Part shown: positions 43,368-51,054 of the stretch, piece after piece
How positions within the stretch are numbered: position 1 is the first letter of the stretch
Layout of the letters: every line of letters begins with the position of its first letter
Source: JACDER01 sp963717765
GTDB lineage: Bacteria > Actinomycetota > Thermoleophilia > Gaiellales > Gaiellaceae
Direction: 5' to 3'
Assembly (NCBI GenBank): GCA_963717765.1
Contig: CAVQWX010000003.1
Span: forward strand, 62,001-126,000
Length of the DNA stretch: 64,000 nt
The notes under the pieces: model-generated
Told to the model about the DNA's origin: nothing
What the model saw: the letters and a program-made list of their open reading frames with translations, nothing else
Databases searched by the model: none
Made by a program: the position numbers and the translations under genes

Positions 43368-43511
43368 CGACGCTTTGCGGACGTCGACGAGCAGCTGCGC
43401 GCGAGACGGTTCCTCGAGCGCGAGGCAGACAGTGCCGCGACACGACGGAGGGAGCAACTCGAGATGGCGCGCGACGACCGGCGCGACTTCAAGCCCGGGA
43501 ACGAGCGATGA
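43345..43511 (+). CDS. Small coupled ORF between korA and korB (frameshifted)
   Basis: A GTG at 43345 with AAGGGG nine bases upstream starts VDAGRQSDDA. After one missing T in the TTT at 43374-43376 the frame continues FADVDEQLRARRFLEREADS and ends KPGNER with a TGA that overlaps the korB ATG as ATGA. The 55-residue product would be charged and helical. The overlap and ribosome binding site favour a real gene, but the frameshift and small size leave doubt. Confidence 0.35.
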
Positions 43512-44545
43512 GCGGGAACGGCGAATGGCAGAAGAACGGCGACGGGCTGATCCAGCTCACCGCCAAGGACTTCAAGACCGACCAGGAAGTGCGCTGGTGC
43601 CCCGGCTGCGGCGACTACGCCATCCTCGCCGCCGTCCAGGGCTTCATGCCCGAGCTCGGGATCCCGCGCGAGCGCATCGTCTTCATCTCCGGGATCGGCT
43701 GTGCCGCGCGCTTCCCGTACTACATGGAGACGTACGGGATGCACTCGATCCACGGGCGCGCGCCGGCGATCGCGACCGGTCTCTCGTCGTCGCGGCCTGA
43801 CCTTTCGGTATGGGTCGTGACCGGGGACGGAGACGCGCTCTCGATCGGCGGCAACCACCTGATCCACGCGCTCCGGCGCAACGTCGACATCACGATTCTG
43901 ATGTTCAACAACCAGGTCTACGGGCTGACCAAGGGGCAGTACTCGCCCACCAGCCCCGTCGGTCAGCGCACTGGATCCACGCCGATGGGTTCGATCGACA
44001 ATCCCTTCAACCCGCTGTCGGTTGCGCTCGGTGCGGAGGCGACCTTCGTGGCGCGTTCGATCGACACCGACCGCAAGCACCTCACCGAGGTGCTGCGCGC
44101 GGCCGCCGCGCACAAGGGCGCCGCCTTCGTCGAGGTGTACCAGAACTGCAACGTCTACAACGACGGCGCGTTCGACTTCGTGCGCGAGGACAAGGAGAAC
44201 CGGATCCGCCTCGAGCACGGCCGGCCGATCCGCTTCGGCGCCGAGGACGAGAAGGGCGTCAGGCTGCGCGCGGATGGCTCCGCCGAGATCGTGGAGGTCG
44301 CCGAAGCGGGCGAGGAAGCGCTGCTCGTCCACGACGCGCACGCACACGAGCCCTCGATCGCGTTCGCGCTGAGCCGGCTCACGAAGGACTCCGTCGGCGC
44401 GGCTCCCATCGGCGTCTTTCGAGACGTCGTGCGGCCCGTCTACGACGAGTTGCTGGAGGCGCAGATCGACGCCGCGACGGAGAAGTCGGGGCCGGGCGAC
44501 CTCGCCGCCCTGCTCCACGCGGGCGACACCTGGACGATCGACTGA
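43508..44545 (+). CDS. korB: 2-oxoacid:ferredoxin oxidoreductase beta subunit
   Basis: A 345-residue TPP-binding subunit. VRWCPGCGDYAILAAVQGFM is the family start with Cys residues near the cluster, SGIGCAARFPYYMETYGMHS follows, and VVTGDGDALSIGGNHLIHAL is the thiamine diphosphate GDG...N motif; MFNNQVYGLTKGQYSPTSPV is also typical. With KorA it oxidises 2-oxoglutarate or pyruvate with ferredoxin as acceptor. ATG 43508 was chosen; an upstream in-frame GTG at 43364 gives an arginine-rich stretch with no homology. Confidence 0.94.
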   Translation: MSGNGEWQKNGDGLIQLTAKDFKTDQEVRWCPGCGDYAILAAVQGFMPELGIPRERIVFISGIGCAARFPYYMETYGMHSIHGRAPAIATGLSSSRPDLSVWVVTGDGDALSIGGNHLIHALRRNVDITILMFNNQVYGLTKGQYSPTSPVGQRTGSTPMGSIDNPFNPLSVALGAEATFVARSIDTDRKHLTEVLRAAAAHKGAAFVEVYQNCNVYNDGAFDFVREDKENRIRLEHGRPIRFGAEDEKGVRLRADGSAEIVEVAEAGEEALLVHDAHAHEPSIAFALSRLTKDSVGAAPIGVFRDVVRPVYDELLEAQIDAATEKSGPGDLAALLHAGDTWTID

Positions 44546-44550
44546 CTGAG

Positions 44551-44719
44551 CTAGTGGTCTGACCGGCAACGTCCGCCTGGCCCCTGGCCCACGATCACGC
44601 TGCGCCATGCGGCTTCCTCGGTCGCGGACGGGCTAACCAGCCCGCCCGCTCCCTGCGTCCTTGCCTGGCTTGGTGCTCGCGGCCCAGGAACCGGGCAACG
44701 TTACCGGCCAAACCACTAG
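44551..44719 (+). repeat. Structured palindromic element, copy D, between convergent genes
   Basis: CTAGTGGTCTGACCGGCAACG (first 20 bases from 44551) pairs with the end CGTTACCGGCCAAACCACTAG (to 44719). The centre has GCTTCCTCGGTCGCG, the hairpin GGGCT/AGCCC, and CGCTCCCTGCGTCCTTGCC. It lies six bases after the korB stop and runs into the stop codon of the convergent MFS gene, so it is transcribed at the 3' end of korB. The stems differ in sequence from copies A-C but pair equally well. Confidence 0.75.
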
Positions 44720-45978
44720 GCGGCTAGCCGCTCTTCCGCCGGCGGCAGCTCGACCGCCGGATCGGAGCGCGGCCACGCGACGAAGGTGTACGCGGTCATC
44801 GCCAGGCAGGCGATCCCGGCGACGAAGAACGCGAGCTCCGTCCCGCCCACCTCCGACAGCCAGCCCGCGAGCAGCCCGCCGACCGGCGCGAATCCGCCGA
44901 AGGCGAAGAGGTAGATCGACATCACGCGCCCACGCAGGTGGTCGGGCGCGGTGAGCTGGATGATCGACTGGCTGTTGGCCGTCCATGTCGTGAAGAAGAC
45001 GCCGGTCAGGAAAAGGAGCACCGCGATCGGCCAGACCGAGTTAGCGGGCGCGAGCGCGAGGAGTGTCGTGCTGAAGCCCGCGGAGCCGAGAATGAGAGCC
45101 CTCCAGCTCGCCTTGGCGAAGGTGGCCGCGAGCAGGGCGCCCGCGAGAGCGCCGAGCCCGAAGGCGGCGCCGAGCGCGCCGAAGACCTCGGCGCCGACGT
45201 GCAGCGTCTTCGACGCGAGGACCGGCACGAGCACATGAAAGTTGAACCCCACCGTCGAGACGACGGTCGTCATCAGCAGGACGAGGCGAATCGAAGGCGT
45301 CCGCCACACGTAGCCGAGCCCGTGCCGGACTCCCTTGAGCATCCGAGGTGCTTCCCGGCGGGCGAGGGGGAACAGCTCGCGGCGGCGCATGAGTGCCAGA
45401 GCTGCCAGGACGGCGAGGAAGCTGAGCGCGTTGAGGGCGAAGCAGGCGCCGACGCCGGCTGCGGCGATAACGACGCCGCCAATCGCCGGTCCGACCACCC
45501 GCGAGGCGTTGAAGAGGCTGGCGTTGAGCGCGATCGCATTCGGGAGCTCGTCACGTCCGACCAGCTGGAATGTCAGAGCATGACGGTTCGGCGCGTCGAA
45601 GACCGCTGTCGCGCCGCCCGCCAGAGCCAGGACGTAGATCGCCCAGATCGGCGGGTGGCCGAGCAGGACGAATGCCGCCAGCACGGCGGAGACCACCATG
45701 GAGATCGCCTGGGTCAGCATCATCACGCGGCGGTTGTCGAAGCGGTCGGCGAGCACCCCGGCCGGTAGCGAGAACACCGCGAACGGCGCGAAGCGGACGA
45801 ACGCGAGCAGACCGACGGCGACGGGTGAGTGCGTCAGCTCCACGATGAGCCAGGAAAGCGCGATGTTCTGCATCCACGTCCCGCTGAGCGAGACGATCTG
45901 GCCGACGAAGTAGAGGCGGTAGTTGCGGTGGCGGCGGAGGCTGGCGAACGTGCGCGCGTTGAGCAGCGCGTGCCTCAC
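44716..45978 (-). CDS. MFS exporter (MFS_3 type)
   Basis: A 420-residue, 12-helix transporter. It begins FASLRRHRNYRLYFVGQIVS and has SLSGTWMQNIALSWLIVELT, LPAGVLADRFDNRRVMM (motif A) and VFDAPNRHALTFQLVGRDEL, all typical of MFS_3 proteins of the EntS/tetracycline-like group. Substrate unknown. The GTG start overlaps the MarR stop as GTGA, so exporter and regulator form one operon. The stop codon lies in the right arm of palindromic copy D. Confidence 0.92.
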   Translation of the reverse strand: MRHALLNARTFASLRRHRNYRLYFVGQIVSLSGTWMQNIALSWLIVELTHSPVAVGLLAFVRFAPFAVFSLPAGVLADRFDNRRVMMLTQAISMVVSAVLAAFVLLGHPPIWAIYVLALAGGATAVFDAPNRHALTFQLVGRDELPNAIALNASLFNASRVVGPAIGGVVIAAAGVGACFALNALSFLAVLAALALMRRRELFPLARREAPRMLKGVRHGLGYVWRTPSIRLVLLMTTVVSTVGFNFHVLVPVLASKTLHVGAEVFGALGAAFGLGALAGALLAATFAKASWRALILGSAGFSTTLLALAPANSVWPIAVLLFLTGVFFTTWTANSQSIIQLTAPDHLRGRVMSIYLFAFGGFAPVGGLLAGWLSEVGGTELAFFVAGIACLAMTAYTFVAWPRSDPAVELPPAEERLAA

Positions 45979-46433
45979 TTCGCCTCCAGCAGACGGGAGA
46001 GCGGCTCCAGCGCGGCTTCGATGGCCGCGCGCTCTTTCGGCTCCAGCCGATCGAGCCGCTCGGCCAGCCAGGCGGTGCGTCGCGATCGGACCGAGCGAAG
46101 CACGCTTTCGGCCTCCTCGGTCAGCGCGAGCACCTGCCGGCGCCGGTCCTTTTCGTCCGGCACGCGCGTCACGAGGCCGGCCTTCTGCAGGCGCGCGATG
46201 TAGCCGGACATCGCGGCGGGCGAGATCCGCTCCAGCTCGGCGAGCTCACGCGCGCCGATCCCCTGGTGCCGGCGGATCTGGATGAGCAGTGCGACCTGGC
46301 CTCCGGTCACCCCGAGCGCGTGCACCTCGCGCCGCAGCTCGCGGGCGAGCTTGAGGAGGACGGGCCGCAGACGGTGCGCGAGCTCCGCGGTCTCCGGTGC
46401 CTTCGCATGGCCGTTAACCACGTTAACGACCAC
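45975..46433 (-). CDS. MarR-family transcriptional regulator of the MFS operon
   Basis: A 152-residue winged-helix protein: GGQVALLIQIRRHQGIGARE, LAELERISPAAMSGYIARLQ and AGLVTRVPDEKDRRRQVLALTEEAE carry the HTH and the D-x-R-R wing. GTG 46433 or GTG 46421 may start it; the latter fits the -10 box TATAGT (minus strand of 46432-46437) better. The palindrome at 46413-46427 covers the expected transcription start, indicating autorepression together with the coupled exporter. Confidence 0.9.
   Translation of the reverse strand: MVVNVVNGHAKAPETAELAHRLRPVLLKLARELRREVHALGVTGGQVALLIQIRRHQGIGARELAELERISPAAMSGYIARLQKAGLVTRVPDEKDRRRQVLALTEEAESVLRSVRSRRTAWLAERLDRLEPKERAAIEAALEPLSRLLEAK
46413..46427. promoter_or_regulatory. 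MarR operator GTTAAC-N3-GTTAAC
   Basis: Two GTTAAC palindromes at 46413-46418 and 46422-46427 form a 15-bp inverted repeat just downstream of the TATAGT box on the minus strand, at the MarR/MFS transcription start. Confidence 0.6.
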
Positions 46434-46478
46434 TATACCCGGTTTCTCCCACCCGAATCTGGGATAAGAGGGCTCTCA

Positions 46479-47612
46479 ATGGCCTTTCGCCGTCGCAATA
46501 GCGCACCCCTGCCTCCGGACGAGCAGCCGACGACCGTGATCCGCGAGGAAGGCCCGGTCGTCCCTCCGGGGCCGCCTCCACCTCCGCCCGGCCCACCCGT
46601 CGAGCCGGATCGCGAGTGGTGGCCCTGGCTCGTGGTCGCGCTCGTCGCCGTCGCGATCATCGCCGGTCTCGCCGCCTACTTCGCCACGCGGGGCAGCGAC
46701 AAGAAGGTGACCGTGCCGGCCGTAGTCGGGCTGCCGGAGGCGCAGGCGAAGGCGAAGCTCGCCGACGTGGGGCTCGCAAACAAGACGGGCCGGCAGTTCA
46801 GCTCGAGACAGGCCGGGGTCGTGATTGCGCAGTCGCCCGGCGGGGGCACCCAGGTCGGAACGAAGGACGTCGTGGCGCTGACAGTCTCCAAGGGCCCGAA
46901 CGCGGTCCAGGTGCCGAACACGGTGAGCCTGAGCGAGGCCGACGCTGTGTCCCAGTTGACGAGCGCAGGGTTGAAGGCGGACGTGGTCCAGGTGCCCTCG
47001 AACCAGCCCGTCGGGACCGTCGTCGCCCAGAGCCCGAAACCCGGCACGAGCGTCGACCCGGGCTCCACCGTTCGCCTCAACGTCTCCAAGGGCAAGACGC
47101 AGACCACGACGGTCACGACCACCACGCAGACGACGGCGACGGCCACGACACGCACGACCACGGCGACCACCACCACGCACACGACGACCACGACCACGAC
47201 GCCGACCACGACGACCACCGCGTCGGCCACGGTGCCGGACGTCGTCGGCTCGACGCTCTCGGACGCGGTGGCGGAGACCCGCGCGGAGCGTCTTCTCGCC
47301 GACTCCTACCCGGTGGCCTCCGATCAGTCGGGAGGAACAGTCCTCTCGCAGAGCCCAGATTCGGGGACGAGCTTGGACGTGGGCTCGATCGTCCGGCTGA
47401 ACGTCGCAAGCGGAACCGATCGGCCGTCGCTCGCGGTTCCCGACGTCACCGGGGCGAACCAGGCCGCCGCGCGACGGGCTCTGTCGAAGACGTTCACCGT
47501 CCGCACCGTGTACCGCACTGGCGAGCAATCTGGAATCGTGGTCGGCCAGCTACCCGATGCCGGCTCCCAGGCCAAGCGCTGGGCGCAGGTCATCATCTAC
47601 GTCGGACGCTGA
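46479..47612 (+). CDS. Membrane-anchored protein with four PASTA domains
   Basis: A 377-residue protein. Residues 1-48 are cytoplasmic and proline-rich (GPPPPPPGPP), 49-70 a transmembrane helix, then four PASTA domains at about 77-138 (VTVPAVVGLPEAQA), 143-204 (VQVPNTVSLSEADA), 251-311 (TVPDVVGSTLSDAV) and 318-377 (AVPDVTGANQAAAR). A 43-residue Thr-rich linker (206-248) separates the pairs. PASTA domains bind peptidoglycan fragments; here no kinase domain is attached, unlike PknB. The 3' end overlaps the convergent YcaQ-type gene by 20 bp. Confidence 0.9.
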   Translation: MAFRRRNSAPLPPDEQPTTVIREEGPVVPPGPPPPPPGPPVEPDREWWPWLVVALVAVAIIAGLAAYFATRGSDKKVTVPAVVGLPEAQAKAKLADVGLANKTGRQFSSRQAGVVIAQSPGGGTQVGTKDVVALTVSKGPNAVQVPNTVSLSEADAVSQLTSAGLKADVVQVPSNQPVGTVVAQSPKPGTSVDPGSTVRLNVSKGKTQTTTVTTTTQTTATATTRTTTATTTTHTTTTTTTPTTTTTASATVPDVVGSTLSDAVAETRAERLLADSYPVASDQSGGTVLSQSPDSGTSLDVGSIVRLNVASGTDRPSLAVPDVTGANQAAARRALSKTFTVRTVYRTGEQSGIVVGQLPDAGSQAKRWAQVIIYVGR

Positions 47613-48618
47613 TCTCCTCGGCTCCAACGAACTTCGCCAGGCTCTTCAGCGCACGCTGCAGCCCGGTTTGCGGGAACCGCACGCCGTCCTCGGGATAGAC
47701 CGCGTTGACCGTCAGGACGCGGGACTTGCGGTCGAAGACCGGGTCGATCCGGCCGACGATGCGGTCGCCGTGCAGCACGGGGAGGACGTAGTAGCCGTAC
47801 TGGCGCTTGGCCTTCGGCACGTACATCTCCAGCCGGTAGAAGAAGCCCCACAGGGCCTCGACACGGTCGCGATTGTGGATGAGGCGGTCGAACGGAGAGA
47901 GAACGGTCGTGCGCTTCGGTACAGGCCCGTCCTGCGCGTCGGGATGGGCGCGCCAGCCATCCTTTTCCCGCCACACGCCGAGCGCGCGTCGCCGTCTCTC
48001 CGCCAACAGCTCGCGAGCCTCTCGCAACGGGACGGTTTCGCCGGGCGGGTAGACGCGCTCGGCCAGATCCCACAGCCGCTGTCCTTGCCTGCGCCCCGCG
48101 ACCGCGATCTTCCCCCGCTTGGCGAGCAGCTCCAGCATCCACGTCAGCTGGGCGCGCGTCCCCCACCAGACGGTTCGGTGGTCGGCGCGCGCGGCATCGT
48201 GCTCGAGCTCGCGCGACAGCGTCGGCCCGTTGCGCTCGAGCTCACGGAGCACGTACCTTCGTAGCCGCGACTGCTCCTGCAGGAACTCCTTCTGCCAGAG
48301 CTGCCACTTCCTCTGCCCCCACGGCTCGCGCATGCGTGCCCGGATGAGCGGCAAGTCCTCGATCGGGTAGATGAATGCCTGCCATTCGAAGAGCTTCTTC
48401 TCCTCCCAGAGCAGCCGGTCGAGCTCGGAGCGGTCGTAGGGACCGAGCCTGCTCCAGAGGACGAGCTCTTGCGGCGTGGCGACCGTGGAGATCGGGTCCA
48501 TCTGCAGGAAGCCGAGCGTGCGCACGGTGTCGCGCACGGACGTGGCCGATCCGTCCAGTAGCTGGGCCCGGACGGCGATCCGGCGGGCCTCTTCGAGGGA
48601 GACGGTGGGAAGAGTCAG
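47593..48618 (-). CDS. YcaQ/AlkX-type winged-helix DNA glycosylase (DUF1006)
   Basis: A 341-residue HTH_42 family protein. LPTVSLEEARRIAVRAQLLD and TVRTLGFLQMDPISTVA hold the QxD motif (Q-M-D) found in YcaQ-type interstrand-crosslink glycosylases; later WEEKKLFEWQAFIYPIEDLP and VLSPFDRLIHNRDRVEALWG are also family hallmarks. There is no ATG, GTG or TTG at the right place: the best start is CTG 48618, overlapping the grxD stop as CTGA in the way ATGA overlaps work. The start codon call is therefore inferred from coupling. Confidence 0.85.
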   Translation of the reverse strand: MTLPTVSLEEARRIAVRAQLLDGSATSVRDTVRTLGFLQMDPISTVATPQELVLWSRLGPYDRSELDRLLWEEKKLFEWQAFIYPIEDLPLIRARMREPWGQRKWQLWQKEFLQEQSRLRRYVLRELERNGPTLSRELEHDAARADHRTVWWGTRAQLTWMLELLAKRGKIAVAGRRQGQRLWDLAERVYPPGETVPLREARELLAERRRRALGVWREKDGWRAHPDAQDGPVPKRTTVLSPFDRLIHNRDRVEALWGFFYRLEMYVPKAKRQYGYYVLPVLHGDRIVGRIDPVFDRKSRVLTVNAVYPEDGVRFPQTGLQRALKSLAKFVGAEEISVRRR

Positions 48619-48986
48619 ACGTCGAGGACGTCGACGACGCGTTCTTCGGGCTGCGGCTGCCGGTAGTCCGGGCCGAGCGCCTCTTGCAGCTTCTGCTCGA
48701 GCTCGCCGCTCGAAGCCAGCTCCTCGACGATGTCGGCGCCGCCGACCAGCTCGCCGCCGATGAACACCTGGGGGATCGTCGGCCAGCCGGAGATCTCCGA
48801 GAGCTCCTGGCGGATGCGGGGGTCGGGGAGGATGTTCACCGCGGTCACGGGTGCGCCCGCCCCGCGCAGCGCGCGCAGCGCGCGATCGGAGTTGCCGCAC
48901 ATGATGAGGCCCGGCGTTCCTTTCATGAAGAGGGCTACGGGCTCGTCGGAGACGATGGTCTGGATGCGGTTGCGAAGCTCGGTCAT
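48615..48986 (-). CDS. grxD: Monothiol glutaredoxin (Grx4/GrxD type) with CGNS active site
   Basis: A 123-residue glutaredoxin. VALFMKGTPGLIMCGNSDRA is the active-site region; the family signature is MCGFS, so Phe is replaced by Asn while the cluster-binding Cys remains. SGWPTIPQVFIGGELVGGADIVEEL is the GSH-binding part. The last 20 residues are a charged extension. GAAAGGACT is at a proper distance before ATG 48986. bolA is upstream on the same strand, and GrxD-BolA pairs are known [2Fe-2S] carriers. Confidence 0.92.
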   Translation of the reverse strand: MTELRNRIQTIVSDEPVALFMKGTPGLIMCGNSDRALRALRGAGAPVTAVNILPDPRIRQELSEISGWPTIPQVFIGGELVGGADIVEELASSGELEQKLQEALGPDYRQPQPEERVVDVLDV

Positions 48987-49030
48987 GCGAGTCCTTTCGT
49001 CTTTGGCCCCGGTCCGGAATGACGCCTCCT

Positions 49031-49140
49031 TGCCAGGGCACGATGGGTGAGTGCGAGGCAAGGACGCAGGGAGCGCGCGTAGCCGGAGGCTACGGGCGCG
49101 ACTGAGGACGCAGCATCGCGCCGCCCAGCGTGGTCTGGCA
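49031..49140 (-). repeat. Structured palindromic element, copy B, between bolA and grxD
   Basis: TGCCAG (49031-49036) pairs with CTGGCA (49135-49140), with CACG/CGTG and further pairs inside. GGCAAGGACGCAGGGAGCG (49057-49075) and CGCGACTGAGGACGC (49097-49111) are identical to copy A, while the central hairpin is GTAGCC/GGCTAC. Read on the minus strand it lies in the leader of grxD, 45 bases before its ATG. Confidence 0.75.
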
Positions 49141-49142
49141 AC

Positions 49143-49385
49143 TCAGGTCTCATTTCGGATCGGGGCTGTTTTAATCCGTAGTTCATGAATGGTGCCGTCT
49201 GAGAGCGGCGCGGCCAGCGCGTCGTAGACCAGGCGATGCTGGTCGACGAGCGAGAGACCGTCGAAGCGTCCGCTTTCGAGCGTCACCTGGAAATGGTCGC
49301 CGCCGCCCGTGCGGTCGGCGACCGAGAGCTCCCGCGCGTCCGGAAACGCCCCGCGGAGAAGGTCTTCAAGCCTTTGCTGCCCCAC
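49143..49385 (-). CDS. bolA: BolA-family protein
   Basis: An 80-residue BolA protein: QQRLEDLLRGAFPDARELSV, ADRTGGGDHFQVTLESGRFD (with the conserved His), SLVDQHRLVYDALAAPLSDG and TIHELRIKTAPI. BolA proteins form [2Fe-2S]-bridged complexes with monothiol glutaredoxins, and grxD is the next gene. GTG 49385 follows TACGAT (minus strand of 49392-49397) by six bases, so the mRNA is likely leaderless. The palindromic copy C lies between it and the divergent Lon-domain gene. Confidence 0.9.
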   Translation of the reverse strand: MGQQRLEDLLRGAFPDARELSVADRTGGGDHFQVTLESGRFDGLSLVDQHRLVYDALAAPLSDGTIHELRIKTAPIRNET

Positions 49386-49407
49386 GCGGTCATCGTAGTC
49401 TGTATGA

Positions 49408-49569
49408 GTGCACCGTCCGGCAGATACGGCACTACTCCAGCGGCTGCAAAGGCGCGCCGGGCGGCGTCCTCGGTCGCGTCCGTATTGTCCAACACGGACG
49501 CTCCCTGCGTCCTTGCCCGGCGGGGCGTTTCGCTCGCTGGAGCAGCACCGTCTCCACCGGACGGCGCAC
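49408..49569 (+). repeat. Structured palindromic element, copy C, upstream of Lon-domain gene
   Basis: GTGCACCGTCCGG (49408-49420) pairs with CCGGACGGCGCAC (49557-49569, one mismatch), and CTCCAGCG with CGCTGGAG inside. The core reads GCGTCCTCGGTCGCG and CGCTCCCTGCGTCCTTGCC around the hairpin TCCGT/ACGGA. It ends two bases before ATG 49572. Its DNA also gives a spurious peptide (APCVLARRG, APSPPDGAL) similar to one in copy A, which I take as a by-product of the repeat. Confidence 0.78.
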
Positions 49570-49571
49570 TG

Positions 49572-50183
49572 ATGTCCGAGATCGGACTTTTCCCGCTCGA
49601 ACTCGTCCTCCTGCCGACGGAGCGCGTGCCGCTGCACATCTTCGAGGACCGGTACAAGGAGTTGATCGGCGAGTGCCTCGCCCACGGCGGGGAGTTCGGG
49701 CTCGTGTTCGCGGACGAGCGGGGGCTGCGCGAGATCGGCACGCTCGCGGCGGTCTCCGACGTGCTCGAACGGTTCGAGGACGGCCGGTTGAACATCCTCG
49801 TCGAAGGGCGCGAGCGGTTCCGGTTGCTGGAGCTGACGCGCGGGCGCGCGTTTCACACGGCCGAGGTCGAGCACGTCGGTGACGACGAGGATCCCCCCGA
49901 AGACGACGATGTCGAACGAGCTATCGAGCAGTTCGCCCGGCTGAAGGAGCTCACCGAGTCGGAGGTGGACGATCCCGATCCCGAGGCCGGATTCCTTTCC
50001 TTCCAACTCGCCGCCCGTGTCGACTTCGGCGCGGAGGTCAAGCAGCAGCTGCTCGAGCAGCGCTCGGAGGCGCGGCGGCTACACGTCGTCGCCGAGTTGC
50101 TGGAGAACGCCGTCAGCACCGTCGCGCTGGAGCAGGAAGTCCGCGAGCGGGCCTCCCAGAACGGCAAGGTCTCGACCGATTAG
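49572..50183 (+). CDS. Lon N-terminal (LON substrate-binding) domain protein
   Basis: A 203-residue protein with only the LON substrate-binding domain, no ATPase or protease part: IGLFPLELVLLPTERVPLHI, FEDRYKELIGECLAHGGEFG, IGTLAAVSDVLERFEDGRLN and ILVEGRERFRLLEL. The C-terminal part is helical. Stand-alone members are common in bacteria, role unclear. The ATG lies two bases from the end of palindromic copy C and shows no ribosome binding site. Its stop overlaps the convergent GNAT stop by four bases. Confidence 0.9.
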   Translation: MSEIGLFPLELVLLPTERVPLHIFEDRYKELIGECLAHGGEFGLVFADERGLREIGTLAAVSDVLERFEDGRLNILVEGRERFRLLELTRGRAFHTAEVEHVGDDEDPPEDDDVERAIEQFARLKELTESEVDDPDPEAGFLSFQLAARVDFGAEVKQQLLEQRSEARRLHVVAELLENAVSTVALEQEVRERASQNGKVSTD

Positions 50184-51016
50184 TCCCTGGCGTATATGAG
50201 CGAACGCGTCAGCTCGCGGAATCCGATCGCCTCGTACAGCAGGCTCGGGACCGGATAGGCGGCGTCCCCGCGGCTCCCGACCAGCGCTTTCGTCGCGCCG
50301 GTCGCGCGCAGCTGGCGCAGCGCAAGGAGGCAGGCGGCGCGGGCCAGGCCGCGGCGCCGGTGGTCGGGATGCGTCCCGACCGGCTCGAGCAGGCCGGTGC
50401 GGTTCGCCTCGTCGATCCAGCCGAGCGCGTACGACCCGAACGAGCCGTCGGGCGCGACCACCACGCAGTCGAGGTCCGGCCGGTACGGCCACTCGGCCAT
50501 CACCCGCGCGTAGCTCTCCTCGCTGACGCGCGAGGGATCGAACGCGGCCCGGTGGACGGCGACGCGCGCCGCAACGTCCCGAGCCTCGGACATGGTGGCG
50601 AGCCGGTAGCCGTCGGGCACGGCCGGCTCGGGCAGGTGCTCGAGACCGCGCGCGTTCAGCCGGATCCAGGGCGCCTCCGGGTCGTGGGCGAAGCCGCGCG
50701 TCTCGAGGGCGGCAACCGCGGCTCTGTTCGGCGCCCGCACCGCCACCTCCAGAGGGCGCTCGTCCGCCGTCGCCTCGAACCAGCCGAAGACCTCGTCCAG
50801 CAGCTCAGACCGGCGGGGATCGACCTCCCAGAAGAGACGCGCACCGGGCGGCTTGATCCAGCCCCAGGCGATGATCTCGCCGTCCTCGAGCCACACCTGC
50901 CGCATCCACTCGTCCTCGTGGCCGGCGTGCTGCCGCGTCATCCAGGCGAGGTCGCCGACGGTCTCCTGCGTGGTCGCCGGATCAACGCGCCAGGTTCGCT
51001 CCGCAAGCCGCTGCAT
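50180..51016 (-). CDS. GNAT acetyltransferase with tandem GNAT halves
   Basis: A 278-residue protein. The C-terminal half carries the acetyl-CoA loop in LLEPVGTHPDHRRRGLARAACLLAL, followed by LVGSRGDAAYPVPSLLYEAIGF; the N-terminal half is a degenerate GNAT domain (MRQVWLEDGEIIAWGWIKPP, EVAVRAPNRAAVAALETRGF). This arrangement is that of mycothiol-synthase-like GNATs, but the substrate is not known. The start at ATG 51016 leaves out a usual first strand; no other start is available, so the N terminus may be short. Confidence 0.85.
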   Translation of the reverse strand: MQRLAERTWRVDPATTQETVGDLAWMTRQHAGHEDEWMRQVWLEDGEIIAWGWIKPPGARLFWEVDPRRSELLDEVFGWFEATADERPLEVAVRAPNRAAVAALETRGFAHDPEAPWIRLNARGLEHLPEPAVPDGYRLATMSEARDVAARVAVHRAAFDPSRVSEESYARVMAEWPYRPDLDCVVVAPDGSFGSYALGWIDEANRTGLLEPVGTHPDHRRRGLARAACLLALRQLRATGATKALVGSRGDAAYPVPSLLYEAIGFRELTRSLIYARD

Positions 51017-51054
51017 CGCCCGCAGGTCGCACGGCTCGCGGTAGGCGCGAGCTT

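Noticed and set aside
47095..47230. Dense ACC/ACG tandem repeat
   Set aside because: It encodes the Thr-rich linker of the PASTA protein and is not a CRISPR or independent repeat element.
49408..49569. N-terminal extension of the Lon-domain protein (APCVLARRG ... APSPPDGAL)
   Set aside because: A similar peptide arises from copy A in front of dipZ; it is translation of the palindromic repeat, and the conserved Lon domain starts at ATG 49572.
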